In this document: positions 28,022 to 35,822 of the stretch, in pieces | Layout: each line of letters starts with the position of its first letter | How positions within the stretch are numbered: position 1 is the first letter of the stretch | Assembly (NCBI GenBank): GCA_029245785.1 | Contig: JAQWOR010000024.1 | Coordinates: forward strand, 30,404-94,403 | Source of the DNA: Polaribacter sp. | GTDB taxonomy: Bacteria; Bacteroidota; Bacteroidia; Flavobacteriales; Flavobacteriaceae | Direction of reading: 5' to 3' | Length of the DNA stretch: 64,000 nucleotides | The notes under the pieces: model-generated | What the model saw: the letters and a program-made list of their open reading frames with translations, nothing else | Databases searched by the model: none | Told to the model about the DNA's origin: nothing | Position numbers and translations under genes: made by a program

Positions 28022-29146
28022 CTAGTCTTTTGTGCCCTCAGCACTCCATTTCTTTTTCAAATCTGCTATAAACATTTTTCCAAAAACAAATCCGATTCCT
28101 AAAACAATCCCTAAAAACACCCAAACCATCAAAATCAGCGGGCGTTTAGGCGCTGATTTTTCCACAGGCACACTTACGGGTTCTAGTATCGTAAACACGG
28201 GAGTGTCTTCTTTAACTTGTATTTTTTGGGTTTCTACCTGTTTTGCTAGTTCTGTGAGTACTGAAAATGCCAAATCGCTATTGGCTTGTAATTGTTGTAA
28301 TCGGGTTTGTGCGGCTGCAGTACTTAAACCTCTATTGCTGTCTTGAAAGTTAGCTAAAGCTGTTTGTTTTTCTCTAAAATCAGTTGCTTTTTCGTGATAC
28401 CGTGCTGCTATAAATTCCAATTGACTTGCTGCTTTTTGTACTTTAAAATCTGTAATCGCAATTTGCAACAATCTCTGAGCCTCTTGTGCCATTTGTGCTG
28501 CTGATATAGCAGTAGGCATGATGAAATTTAATTTCACATAACCGTCTTTATCGTTATAATCAAGCTCCAATTGAACTTGTAATGCTTCGAACAATTTTTT
28601 TTCTTCTTTAAAAATACGAACAAGTGATGTCCGGCCTGTAACTTGTGGTAAAGTACCTTCTCCTTTAATCGCTTTAATGAGTACTCCTGGTAAGCCAATG
28701 GTATATTTTTTAAGAAAGGTAAGTAGGTTGAATTTTTGATGATTTTTATAATATTCCTGATACGTGATTTGTGTATCTAGCCCCTCAATAGTCAGTGGGG
28801 TTTTAATCAACGCTTTTTGAAAAGGAATGCTTTGTACAATTTGTGGATACAGACTCGGTGGAATCCCTTCTCCGCTTGAGCCTCCTAAATTGATTCCTGC
28901 CATGGCAGCAAGCCCTCCTAAGCTACCACTCATTTTAGACTCTGATGTTTGCGGCACCATGATGGTTTTTGCGGTGTATTCCTTTGGAGAAAACACAGCT
29001 ACAAACACCCCTATTATCATAAAAACAAGGGTTACTTTGAGTGCCGTCTTACGTCCGTTCCAAAGGGTTTTTGCGAGAGCGATTACATCAATCTCGTCTT
29101 CGTGTGCTGTTGGGTGTTGTGGTTGGTTATAGTGATTGGTTTCCAT
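28022..29146 (-). CDS. Wzz-family chain-length determinant protein
   Basis: An inner-membrane protein with a Wzz N-terminal domain, a helix at about residues 35-52 (KVTLVFMIIGVFVAVFS), a long periplasmic coiled-coil region (about 210-310, rich in Gln/Ala) and a C-terminal helix (PLILMVWVFLGIVLGIGFVF). It would set the polymer length made by Wzy. SAPKRPLILM fits the Pro-rich motif before the last helix. No tyrosine-kinase domain is fused. It follows the repeat block at 29.15-29.4 kb and leads to the sugar dehydrogenase gene. Confidence 0.9.
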   Translation of the reverse strand: METNHYNQPQHPTAHEDEIDVIALAKTLWNGRKTALKVTLVFMIIGVFVAVFSPKEYTAKTIMVPQTSESKMSGSLGGLAAMAGINLGGSSGEGIPPSLYPQIVQSIPFQKALIKTPLTIEGLDTQITYQEYYKNHQKFNLLTFLKKYTIGLPGVLIKAIKGEGTLPQVTGRTSLVRIFKEEKKLFEALQVQLELDYNDKDGYVKLNFIMPTAISAAQMAQEAQRLLQIAITDFKVQKAASQLEFIAARYHEKATDFREKQTALANFQDSNRGLSTAAAQTRLQQLQANSDLAFSVLTELAKQVETQKIQVKEDTPVFTILEPVSVPVEKSAPKRPLILMVWVFLGIVLGIGFVFGKMFIADLKKKWSAEGTKD

Positions 29147-29149
29147 AAT

Positions 29150-29418
29150 ATTATTTTAAAGTAGTCGGAAGTCTGGAGTCTGGAGTCGGAACTTTTACTA
29201 CCGGCTACTTACTACTGGCTACTTACTGCTGATTTATTTTAAAGTAGTCGGAAGCCTGGAGTGTGGAGTCGGAAGTTTTACTACCGGCCACTTACTACTG
29301 GCTACTTACTACTGACTACTGACTACTGACTACTGATTTTATATTTAAGGAGTCGGAAGTCTGGAGTCAGAAGTCGGAAGTTTTTCTACCGGCTACTTAC
29401 TACTGGCTACTTACTGCT
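29150..29418. repeat. Three copies of a 75-110-bp imperfect repeat with hairpin potential
   Basis: Copies begin near 29157, 29246 and 29350. Each holds GTAGTCGGAAG or GGAGTCGGAAG, one or two GGAGT heptamers, then TTTTACTACCGGC(T/C)ACTTACTAC. AGTAGTCGG near the 5' end is close to the reverse complement of CCGGCTACT near the 3' end, so each copy can fold. The second copy expands into TGACTAC heptamers. The last copy reaches the 3' end of the four-helix-bundle gene. Confidence 0.75.
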
Positions 29419-29775
29419 AATTTTATTTTTTATCGTTTTTATATACGATGTAAGCATTTTACTTACTATTTCTAAATCCGCTGTTAATTTCGTATTCCCA
29501 CCATAATCTAAATCATTACTTAGTATCAAATAATAACGACATTCTTCTAATGATCCTTGTGCTATATTGTAAAAGCGAACTTTATCCTTCAAGCCATACT
29601 TCGCATACCCTTCAGCAATATTAGCTGGTATAGACACCGCTGATCTTCTGAATTGAGAAACCAATCCGTAACGTTCTTCTTTAGGGAAATTAGTAGTGTA
29701 CTTATAGGCTCCAAGCACAAATTGATGTGCCTTCTTCCACACTTCTAACTCCTGAAATTGTGTTGTCTTTTTCAT
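29407..29775 (-). CDS. Four-helix-bundle protein (23S rRNA IVP/S23-like), copy 1
   Basis: A 122-residue protein of the family related to proteins encoded in 23S rRNA intervening sequences. Diagnostic segments are FQELEVWKKAHQFVLGAY, FPKEERYGLVSQFRRSAVSIPANIAEGYAKY and FYNIAQGSLEECRYYLILSNDL. The structure is a four-helix bundle forming pentamers in known cases; the molecular role is unknown. Here it is not in an rRNA gene but sits between Wzz-like and RhuM-like genes, with short tandem repeats on both sides. A second member is at 31022-31372. Confidence 0.9.
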   Translation of the reverse strand: MKKTTQFQELEVWKKAHQFVLGAYKYTTNFPKEERYGLVSQFRRSAVSIPANIAEGYAKYGLKDKVRFYNIAQGSLEECRYYLILSNDLDYGGNTKLTADLEIVSKMLTSYIKTIKNKISSK

Positions 29776-29782
29776 CTACTTA

Positions 29783-29844
29783 ACTACTGACTACTGACTA
29801 CTGACTACTGTCTCCTGTCTCCTGACTCCTGACTACTGACTACT
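29783..29844. repeat. 7-bp tandem array (TGACTAC/TGTCTCC family)
   Basis: About nine heptamers: TGACTAC four times, TGTCTCC twice, TGACTCC twice, TGACTAC twice. This is the complementary orientation of the GGAGTCA array at 15.3 kb. It fills the gap between the four-helix-bundle and RhuM-like genes. Confidence 0.85.
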
Positions 29845-29848
29845 CTTT

Positions 29849-30694
29849 TCATCCATTTTTCAATTTCTTCATTAGCTCTTGCACATCCAATTTAATTTTA
29901 GAAAATGCAAACCATCTCTTGCCAAGATCTTTGAGTGATGCTCCAATATGATATACAATAGTTCCATCGATAATTAAAAACCGATCATGAGATTTTGTAA
30001 ATTTATGAATATCAATACTTGGATATTGTGTGTTATGCTTTGCAATATCTAACTTCAACTCTTTATTTATTGTTTGTGTGTAAATACTTGCTGAGCAATC
30101 TTTTTCTCGTTTTGACAGCATCATCAACACACTTTCATCAATATAGTTATCTATTAATATGATAGACCTTTTGGCTGATTTGATAACATCTGACGCAAAT
30201 TGATACGCATCAAACATCTGATCATCATAAAAAATACCTTCAGTTGGTTTTAGATTGGTTTTGATAAACATCTCAAATTTTTGATCATGTTCAATTAATT
30301 TACTTTCAATCCTGTCTACCCGTTTATTGAGAACATATCCTTTGAGTAAATAATCCTTTAGGACCCTATTTGCCCATATACGAAATTGCGTACCTCGCTG
30401 AGACTTCACCCTGTAACCAACAGATATTATTACATCAAGATTATAAAAACGTAATTTCCGATTCACTTTTCTTTTTCCTTCTAACCGAACTGTCAAGTTT
30501 TCCTTGACTGTTAAATCAAATTCTAATTCACCTTCTTTATAAATATTATTTATATGCAGGCTAATATTCTGTTTCGTTGAAGTGAAAAGTTCAACCATCT
30601 GATTTTGTGTCAACCAAACTGTTTCTTCTTCAAGTCGTACCTCAAGGTGCAGAGACTTATTACCGGGTCTATATAGAATTATTTCATTATCCAT
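29849..30694 (-). CDS. RhuM-family protein with PLD-like C-terminal region
   Basis: Residues 1-110 match the virulence RhuM family (LEEETVWLTQNQMVELF, NNIYKEGEL, RFYNLDVIISVGYRVKSQRGTQFRIWANRVL), found widely with mobile and phage-linked DNA. The C-terminal part (about 150-265) carries SIILIDNYIDESVL and KSHDRFLIIDGTIVYHIGASLKDLG, a layout like a phospholipase-D-type HxK half-site with Arg in place of Lys. No function is established. It lies within the polysaccharide operon between repeat arrays. Confidence 0.85.
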   Translation of the reverse strand: MDNEIILYRPGNKSLHLEVRLEEETVWLTQNQMVELFTSTKQNISLHINNIYKEGELEFDLTVKENLTVRLEGKRKVNRKLRFYNLDVIISVGYRVKSQRGTQFRIWANRVLKDYLLKGYVLNKRVDRIESKLIEHDQKFEMFIKTNLKPTEGIFYDDQMFDAYQFASDVIKSAKRSIILIDNYIDESVLMMLSKREKDCSASIYTQTINKELKLDIAKHNTQYPSIDIHKFTKSHDRFLIIDGTIVYHIGASLKDLGKRWFAFSKIKLDVQELMKKLKNG

Positions 30695-30778
30695 TTATTT
30701 GCTTATTCGAAACCGGAAGCCTAAACCCAGGAGAATACTTCTAAGTCCTGAAATTGTGTTTTCTTTTTCATCTACTTA

Positions 30779-30921
30779 ACTACTGTCTCCTGACTACTGA
30801 CTACTGACTACTGACTACTTGCTACTGTCTCCTTACTTCACAGCATCACCGTTTCACCACATCACTCTTTTAACTCCCATCTCAAAACCTAGCTTATCGG
30901 TTTTACCTACCGCAAGGTAGG
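30779..30921. repeat. Mixed heptamer and octamer array with a short palindrome
   Basis: TGACTAC/TGTCTCC heptamers (30779-30835) pass into ATCACCGT/TTCACCAC octamers (30838-30866). A CCTAC...GTAGG palindrome follows at 30906-30921. The whole gap 30695-31021 (327 bp) holds these repeats and a decamer-like run; I see no gene. Confidence 0.75.
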
Positions 30922-30974
30922 AGGCAAGTTCACAACTATCAAAACATCATAGGGTTTGTGCTCATATTTATTTT

Positions 30975-31020
30975 ATTTACTTTTCGTAAAGTGTGACGCG
31001 TAATTCGTGACGTGTGACTT
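30975..31020. repeat. About 10-bp degenerate repeats (CGTGACGTGTGAC type), downstream of four-helix-bundle gene 2
   Basis: Units such as AAGTGTGACG, CGTAATTCGTGACG and TGTGACTTGTTA. Related units recur on the other side of the same small gene at 31378-31432, so the gene is bracketed by one repeat family. Confidence 0.6.
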
Positions 31021-31021
31021 G

Positions 31022-31372
31022 TTATTTTTTCTTTAAATAAGCTATTAGCCCTAAAAGCATTCGTCGAACATCTGTGATTTTTCTTTCAAAAATACTATCG
31101 TCTTTCAAATATTTTAATCTTCTAGATATTTCAACCTGTGTTTCGACTTCTGACAAAGAACCTAAAGCAATATAAAGAAATTGAATATATTCTTTTATTG
31201 ATTTACGAGCTGCTCCTTCTGCAATATTACTTGGTACTGAAACACCCGCTCGTTGTAATTGTGAACTTAAACCATACTTCTCTTCTTTAGGAAAAGATCG
31301 TGTTAACGTATAAATATCTTCAACTAAATCTAATGATTTCTTATAAAGATCTAAATCTTTGTGTGATTTCAT
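31022..31372 (-). CDS. Four-helix-bundle protein (23S rRNA IVP/S23-like), copy 2
   Basis: The family core is clear: [55 protein letters not shown] and [22 protein letters not shown]. The open frame extends upstream to 31465, but that extension translates tandem repeat DNA (31378-31432). The ATG at 31372 ([10 protein letters not shown]) gives the normal family N-terminus and a 116-residue product. It lies just downstream of the Wza-like gene in transcription order. Function is unknown. Confidence 0.88.
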   Translation of the reverse strand: MKSHKDLDLYKKSLDLVEDIYTLTRSFPKEEKYGLSSQLQRAGVSVPSNIAEGAARKSIKEYIQFLYIALGSLSEVETQVEISRRLKYLKDDSIFERKITDVRRMLLGLIAYLKKK

Positions 31373-31377
31373 TTTTA

Positions 31378-31432
31378 CCGTGTTAAGTGTTTTACGTAAC
31401 TTGTTACGTGTGACATGTAACTCGTTACTCTT
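31378..31432. repeat. About 10-bp degenerate repeats upstream of four-helix-bundle gene 2
   Basis: Units such as GTGTTTTACGTAAC, TTGTTACGTGTGAC and ATGTAACTCGTTAC. They are of the same type as 30975-31020, so they bracket the small gene. Confidence 0.65.
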
Positions 31433-31469
31433 TCTCTGCATCCATTCGTTACAGCACACAAGCACATAC

Positions 31470-33878
31470 CTACTTCGTCAGCGACTGTATCAGCACGCCT
31501 AAAGTTGCTAAACTAGTAGTGATGCCCATAATTTCTTGTGTGGACATGCTATTGTTGACTTCTTCTTTTGAGGGGACAAAAATCACAGCTCCGGGTGCTA
31601 ACCTCGGATAAATTTTAAAAAACCAATAACTCTGTACCGTTTTAATATCTCCGTTGCTATAAATCACATATACTTTACTCTTCTTCGCTTCATCTGAAAA
31701 CCCTCCTGAACTACGAATGTATTTTTTTAAGGAGTTTCCTTTTTCAAATCGTACCAAAGAGGGCGATAGTACTTCTCCTTGTACTTCTACCGTTTGCTGT
31801 ACTTCCGGAATCATTAACACATCGCCTTCTTCTAAAATCAAATCGATGTCTGCTTTTTCTCCTGCCGATTTCATAATTTCTTCTAAATTGATTCCGATTG
31901 AAAAACTTGTTTTCAATACCAGCTCTTTTGTGCCAACCAACGAATCTTTTTCCACCAAGTCTTTTATCGATTCCTGTTGTTGTTGTTGTTGTCGGATTAG
32001 AGTTGCTCCTTTTACATAAGCAAATTTGTTCAAGCCTCCTGCTTGTAGGATCAAATCAGAAATGCGTTCATTTTTATTGATGAGAACATAATTCCCCGGA
32101 AAATTCACTTCTCCTTTGATCGTTACCTTTTTTTGTACCGTATAGCCTTTTAAATACCGTACGGATACAATATCAAAAGGTTTTAAATAAAAAGGATTTG
32201 CTGAAATTTTTAAATTAGCCCTACTTGACAATGCAAAATTTTCACTCAAGGTTTCAAAGCTGCCATCTTTTAAACGGCGGGATACATGAATGGTATGAAC
32301 ATCGGCACCTTCTTGCAAACCGCTTGCCATTGCAATGACATCTTCAATTTGTAGTTTTTCTACAAAATCAAAGTCTTGAGGTTTGTTCACTGCTCCATCA
32401 ATGGTGATGAATTTCTTTTCTTGTAAACTGTCTTTATGAAAAATCTGAATCGCATCTTCTTTTTGAAGTGTAATATTGGTTTCTTTTTTCAAAACAGCAC
32501 GTACCGAAAAAGCAATGGCTTCTTTTTTTGTTTCATCATGTGTTCTCAATAACAAACCGCGATCTAAAAAGGCCTCTTTTCGTACACCATCTGCTTTTTC
32601 AATCAAATCGTACAAGGTCATATCGGCTGTCAACTCATAGTTTCCTGGGCGATAGACAGCTCCTGAAATACTGGTGCGGTTTTCGTATTTGTCAATGACT
32701 TTTTGTACCACAATTTGATCCCCTCCTTGCAACGAAAAGCTACTGGCAGTTGTCAATTGTACTTCTTTTACTTCTTTTTGTTTTCCGTTTACACGTTCTA
32801 CCAACAAACGATGCGTATAGGCAGCTGGAGTAAAGCCACTAAAATAGCCTACCAAATCCGCCAAGGTTTCGTCCTGTTTCAGTTCATAAACCCCAGGTCG
32901 TTTCACTTCTCCAGTTACCGTTACCAATTCTTGATATGGGCTTACCAAAATCACATCCTGGTCTTGGAGTTTTGCATTGCCTTTTTCAGTTCCTGTTATC
33001 AAATACTGATAAATATCAAAGTCCGCTTTTTGAACACCATTACGCAGCAATATCACAGAACGAAAAGTTCCATTTTTTGTAGGACCTCCTGCAGCATACA
33101 AGGCATTTAATACGGTAGACAATGCATTCAACGAATAAGTTCCCGGAACTTTTACTTCGCCAATGATGTTTACCTGAACGGTACGTACCTTAGACAAAGT
33201 GATCTCAGTATGCACTTTTGTATAGCTTGTTTTTGCAGCGCCAATTCCTGCATAAATTCTTTTTAAATAGGAATTGATCTTAGAAGTTGCCTTTTCAAGA
33301 GTGAGTCCACTGACTTTGATGAGTCCAATATTTTCAATACGAATAGCACCTTGCTTGTTTACCTTTTTTTGATAGGTATTCTCTGCAGCTCCCCAGATAT
33401 CAATAAGTATTTCATCACCTGGCCCTAATTGGTAATTTTTAGGAGTTGCCACATTGATACTCGGTGTAAAGGAAATATTCGGATTGTTAAAAAAATCATA
33501 GCCAAACAATAGGGTTTTTTTAATGGCTGTTTTGTCTTCATCTCCCGTGAGTCCAAAAATAGCAGTTGTTACCTCTTCTGTAGTTTCTTCTGTAGCAGTA
33601 AAGCTACCTTCGTCTTTTTTAGTTAACGACAATTGCTGGATCCGGCTTTTCAATTTAGAAAACTGAAAGGTAGAAACTCCTTTCGCTTTCGCCATCATTT
33701 CTAGCTGCTGTAAGCTGAAACCTTCACTTTGGGCTTTGTTCCAATAGTTGCTTATTTGCTCATCAGACATGCTGTCAACATTCAGATTCTTTATCTGATC
33801 CATATTTTGAGCCGTTGCCATGGCACTTGCCAAAAAAAACAGGCATACAAAAAGGATTTTGGAGAACTTTTTTATCAT
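31470..33878 (-). CDS. Wza-like polysaccharide export protein with multiple SLBB domains
   Basis: Outer-membrane/periplasmic exporter of the polymer. There is a signal peptide (residues 1-23, [20 protein letters not shown] then ATAQ). The Poly_export domain begins at about residue 150 ([19 protein letters not shown]) and is followed by about six SLBB-type domains, each with the pattern v.i.GeV..PG.Y.l ([74 protein letters not shown]). A C-terminal hydrophobic segment ends the protein. The length of 802 fits Bacteroidota SLBB exporters. It has a run of Gln codons near residue 630. It follows the UpxY-like gene. Confidence 0.93.
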   Translation of the reverse strand: MIKKFSKILFVCLFFLASAMATAQNMDQIKNLNVDSMSDEQISNYWNKAQSEGFSLQQLEMMAKAKGVSTFQFSKLKSRIQQLSLTKKDEGSFTATEETTEEVTTAIFGLTGDEDKTAIKKTLLFGYDFFNNPNISFTPSINVATPKNYQLGPGDEILIDIWGAAENTYQKKVNKQGAIRIENIGLIKVSGLTLEKATSKINSYLKRIYAGIGAAKTSYTKVHTEITLSKVRTVQVNIIGEVKVPGTYSLNALSTVLNALYAAGGPTKNGTFRSVILLRNGVQKADFDIYQYLITGTEKGNAKLQDQDVILVSPYQELVTVTGEVKRPGVYELKQDETLADLVGYFSGFTPAAYTHRLLVERVNGKQKEVKEVQLTTASSFSLQGGDQIVVQKVIDKYENRTSISGAVYRPGNYELTADMTLYDLIEKADGVRKEAFLDRGLLLRTHDETKKEAIAFSVRAVLKKETNITLQKEDAIQIFHKDSLQEKKFITIDGAVNKPQDFDFVEKLQIEDVIAMASGLQEGADVHTIHVSRRLKDGSFETLSENFALSSRANLKISANPFYLKPFDIVSVRYLKGYTVQKKVTIKGEVNFPGNYVLINKNERISDLILQAGGLNKFAYVKGATLIRQQQQQQESIKDLVEKDSLVGTKELVLKTSFSIGINLEEIMKSAGEKADIDLILEEGDVLMIPEVQQTVEVQGEVLSPSLVRFEKGNSLKKYIRSSGGFSDEAKKSKVYVIYSNGDIKTVQSYWFFKIYPRLAPGAVIFVPSKEEVNNSMSTQEIMGITTSLATLGVLIQSLTK

Positions 33879-33945
33879 CTTTTTTTTATTTTTTATTGCT
33901 AATGTAACTTATTTTATTGTCGTACTGTCCTCTTGTCGTGCAGTC

Positions 33946-33964
33946 CCTGCCTGCGGTAGGCAGG
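33946..33964. repeat. Near-perfect palindrome CCTGCCTGCGGTAGGCAGG
   Basis: A 19-bp palindrome-like element flanked by GCAGTC on both sides. The 305-bp gap 33879-34183 between the Wza-like and UpxY-like genes holds this, a TCTCCTG heptamer run and a second palindrome, and no gene. Confidence 0.65.
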
Positions 33965-34099
33965 TTGCAGTCAAAAGGTTCTAAGTTCTAAATTTTAGGC
34001 TCAATTATTTCCTTAACTCAGCACTCATCACTTACAACTGGATTTCCCACGGCTATGCCACGGTCAGTCACAGTGCTAACTCTTTAATTATATATTTTT

Positions 34100-34146
<47 letters not shown>

Positions 34147-34183
34147 TCAGAATCCGCAACAATATAAGAAATAATTAGCTCCT

Positions 34184-34777
34184 TTACGCATCCTTAATTG
34201 TCTCCACAAACGACAAAGGAATATTCACTTCTATCAAATGGGAGAAAGCATCAATCCGAACAATCAATTTTGTGTTGTTTTGCTGCTGTACCACCTCTCC
34301 AATAATACCCGACAACTCTCCTTTTACTACCCGTACTGGTGTTCCTTTCGGAATCGCTTCTCCTGACACTAACTGTAAAGAATCGGATTCTTTCAATAAG
34401 ATTTTTAAGTTTTCAATCTCAAAATCTTTGATACGTGCAGGTTTCCCAAATTCATTCAGTACACCAACCACGCCTATTTCGTTTCGAACAATAGGCAATG
34501 CAGTAGCATTGATTTGTATAAAAACATAGGAAGATATTAAAGGGCTTGTTACTTTTTTCTTGCGATCGCTCCATTGCCGAATGCTTGTAGCCAAAGGTAA
34601 ATACACAGTATACCCAGCGTTTTCTAGGCGTTCATGTACTTTTTTTTCAGCACGAGGAGCAGTATATAAAGCATACCAGTCCTTAACAATATCAAGGTCT
34701 TTTTCCAATTGGGGGTCAATTTTTTCAGCTAAAATAATAGCTTCTTTTTCAATATCAAAGATAGTACAATAAATCAA
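34184..34777 (-). CDS. UpxY-family transcription antiterminator (NusG-like), no ATG start
   Basis: An NGN domain (DWYALYTAPRAEKKVHERL, about residues 33-51; SSYVFIQI) followed by a KOW region (GTPVRVVKGELSGIIGEVV, about 144-162) identify a NusG paralogue. In Bacteroides such UpxY proteins promote elongation through their own polysaccharide operon, and this gene is first in the operon, before the Wza-like gene. The frame has no ATG at all: the first usable codon is TTG at 34775-34777, and an in-frame TAG lies three codons upstream; another TTG is at residue 24, nearer the NGN domain. The start is therefore uncertain. Confidence 0.88.
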   Translation of the reverse strand: MIYCTIFDIEKEAIILAEKIDPQLEKDLDIVKDWYALYTAPRAEKKVHERLENAGYTVYLPLATSIRQWSDRKKKVTSPLISSYVFIQINATALPIVRNEIGVVGVLNEFGKPARIKDFEIENLKILLKESDSLQLVSGEAIPKGTPVRVVKGELSGIIGEVVQQQNNTKLIVRIDAFSHLIEVNIPLSFVETIKDA

Positions 34778-34852
34778 TTTTATCTAGTCTTTTGAATATA
34801 ATAATAAATAAAAAAAAAACCTACTTATAGTGAGTGAATTAGGTGAGTTTGT

Positions 34853-35006
34853 GATATGGTGATGTGGTTATTCCGTAATTTGGCAATCTACAATTTTTAC
34901 CGTTTCACGGTATTATTATTTAAAGACGCCATTGCTTCATTCTCTTACCGATTCTCTGTTTCACTTGTATTACCGCGTTTCACCTCTTCACTGTGCCACT
35001 TATTAC
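34853..35006. repeat. Octamer-type degenerate array in facing orientations
   Basis: GTGATATGGTGATGTGG-type units (34853-34880) face TTTCACGG, TCTTACCG, TTTCACTT, TTCACTG-type units (34900-35006). The gap 34778-35095 between the UpxY-like gene and the toxin-antitoxin operon holds these and the TA promoter only. Confidence 0.65.
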
Positions 35007-35058
35007 TTCTTTGCTGCTATCCATAAATAAAAATCAATATTTTTATGACAATTCATTT

Positions 35059-35082
35059 TTTGTACGTAATTTTGTACGTAAT
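35059..35082 (+). promoter_or_regulatory. Tandem 12-bp operator-like repeat and -10 of the toxin-antitoxin operon
   Basis: TTTGTACGTAAT occurs twice without a gap (35059-35070, 35071-35082), each with a TACGTA palindrome. TAATTTTG at 35067-35074 fits TAnnTTTG, so the repeats overlap the promoter 14 bp before the antitoxin ATG. Binding by the antitoxin complex is the natural inference. Confidence 0.7.
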
Positions 35083-35095
35083 TAAATACAAAAAA

Positions 35096-35350
35096 ATGAT
35101 CACAGCAACCATATCTGATTTTAGAAAAGACATAAAACACTACTTTAGTAAGGTTACCGAAAATTTTGAAACACTAATTATCCATAGAGGGAAAAACTCT
35201 GGAGTTGTTGTGATTTCATTAGAAGAATATAACGCGCTGCGTACTACTCAACACGAAATGTCTTCTGACAGAAACATCGCAAGACTTGACTCGGCAATTA
35301 AAAAATTTAAAAAAGGAGATTCATTTAGCAAAGAACTTATTGATTTATGA
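35096..35350 (+). CDS. Phd/YefM-family antitoxin
   Basis: An 84-residue DNA-binding antitoxin. The family start MITATISDFRKDIKHYFSKV is at ATG 35096; the longer open frame from 35045 translates the promoter repeats and is not used. The Phd fold shows IIHRGKNSGVVVISLEEYNAL, and the C-terminal toxin-binding tail is charged (IKKFKKGDSFSKELIDL). Its stop overlaps the toxin start as ATGA, giving coupled translation. It would neutralise the downstream YoeB and repress the operon. Confidence 0.93.
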   Translation: MITATISDFRKDIKHYFSKVTENFETLIIHRGKNSGVVVISLEEYNALRTTQHEMSSDRNIARLDSAIKKFKKGDSFSKELIDL

Positions 35351-35604
35351 AATATGTTTTTGTAGACGAATCTTGGGATGATTATTTGTATTGGCAGAAA
35401 ATGGATAAAAAAATGCTAAAACGAATAAATTTATTATTAAAAGATATCTCAAGACAACCATTTGAGGGAATTGGAAAACCAGAACCATTGAAGCATAATT
35501 ATCGTGGATTTTGGTCAAGAAGAATTAATGAAGAGCACAGATTAATTTACCAGGTAATTGATGATGAAATTAGAGTTGTTAAATGTAGATTTCATTATGA
35601 TTAA
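35347..35604 (+). CDS. Txe/YoeB-family toxin (ribosome-dependent mRNA interferase)
   Basis: An 85-residue RelE-superfamily toxin. YoeB features are FVDESWDDYLYWQKMDKK, INLLLKDISRQPFEGIGKPEPLKHN and the catalytic C-terminal half GFWSRRINEEHRLIYQV ... CRFHYD, with Glu, Arg, His and Tyr in the expected places. It is 4 bp overlapped with the antitoxin gene. The pair is the only plus-strand unit in the polysaccharide locus, which suggests separate acquisition. Confidence 0.95.
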   Translation: MKYVFVDESWDDYLYWQKMDKKMLKRINLLLKDISRQPFEGIGKPEPLKHNYRGFWSRRINEEHRLIYQVIDDEIRVVKCRFHYD

Positions 35605-35774
35605 TAGTCGTATAACTACAATTACTACAAAAAAATCAATCCTTAAATTTTCAGCGATCAATGCAATTCTTGTCTACTAAAAATGAACTCACTCCTCCTT
35701 TCTCTAGCTCTGGTAGATAAATCTGGCAGGCAGGTTGGTTCTTTTCTCCTGACTCCCAACTATTTTACTCCTCT

Positions 35775-35822
35775 GCTTCACCATTTCACTGTATCACCCC
35801 GTCACCACTTCATCACTTCACC
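35775..35822. repeat. Short octamer array at the 3' end of the Ugd-like gene
   Basis: Units CTTCACCA, TTTCACTG, TATCACCC, CGTCACCA, CTTCATCA, CTTCACCC. The last unit supplies the TGA of the minus-strand dehydrogenase gene. Confidence 0.75.

Noticed and set aside
29407..31372. rRNA or a 23S intervening sequence, because of the S23/IVP-like proteins
   Set aside because: No rRNA sequence surrounds the two genes; they are free-standing in the polysaccharide locus.
31373..31465. Longer N-terminus of the second four-helix-bundle protein
   Set aside because: It translates tandem repeat DNA; the family start is at 31372.
35045..35095. Longer N-terminus of the antitoxin
   Set aside because: It covers the tandem operator and -10 element; the family start is at 35096.
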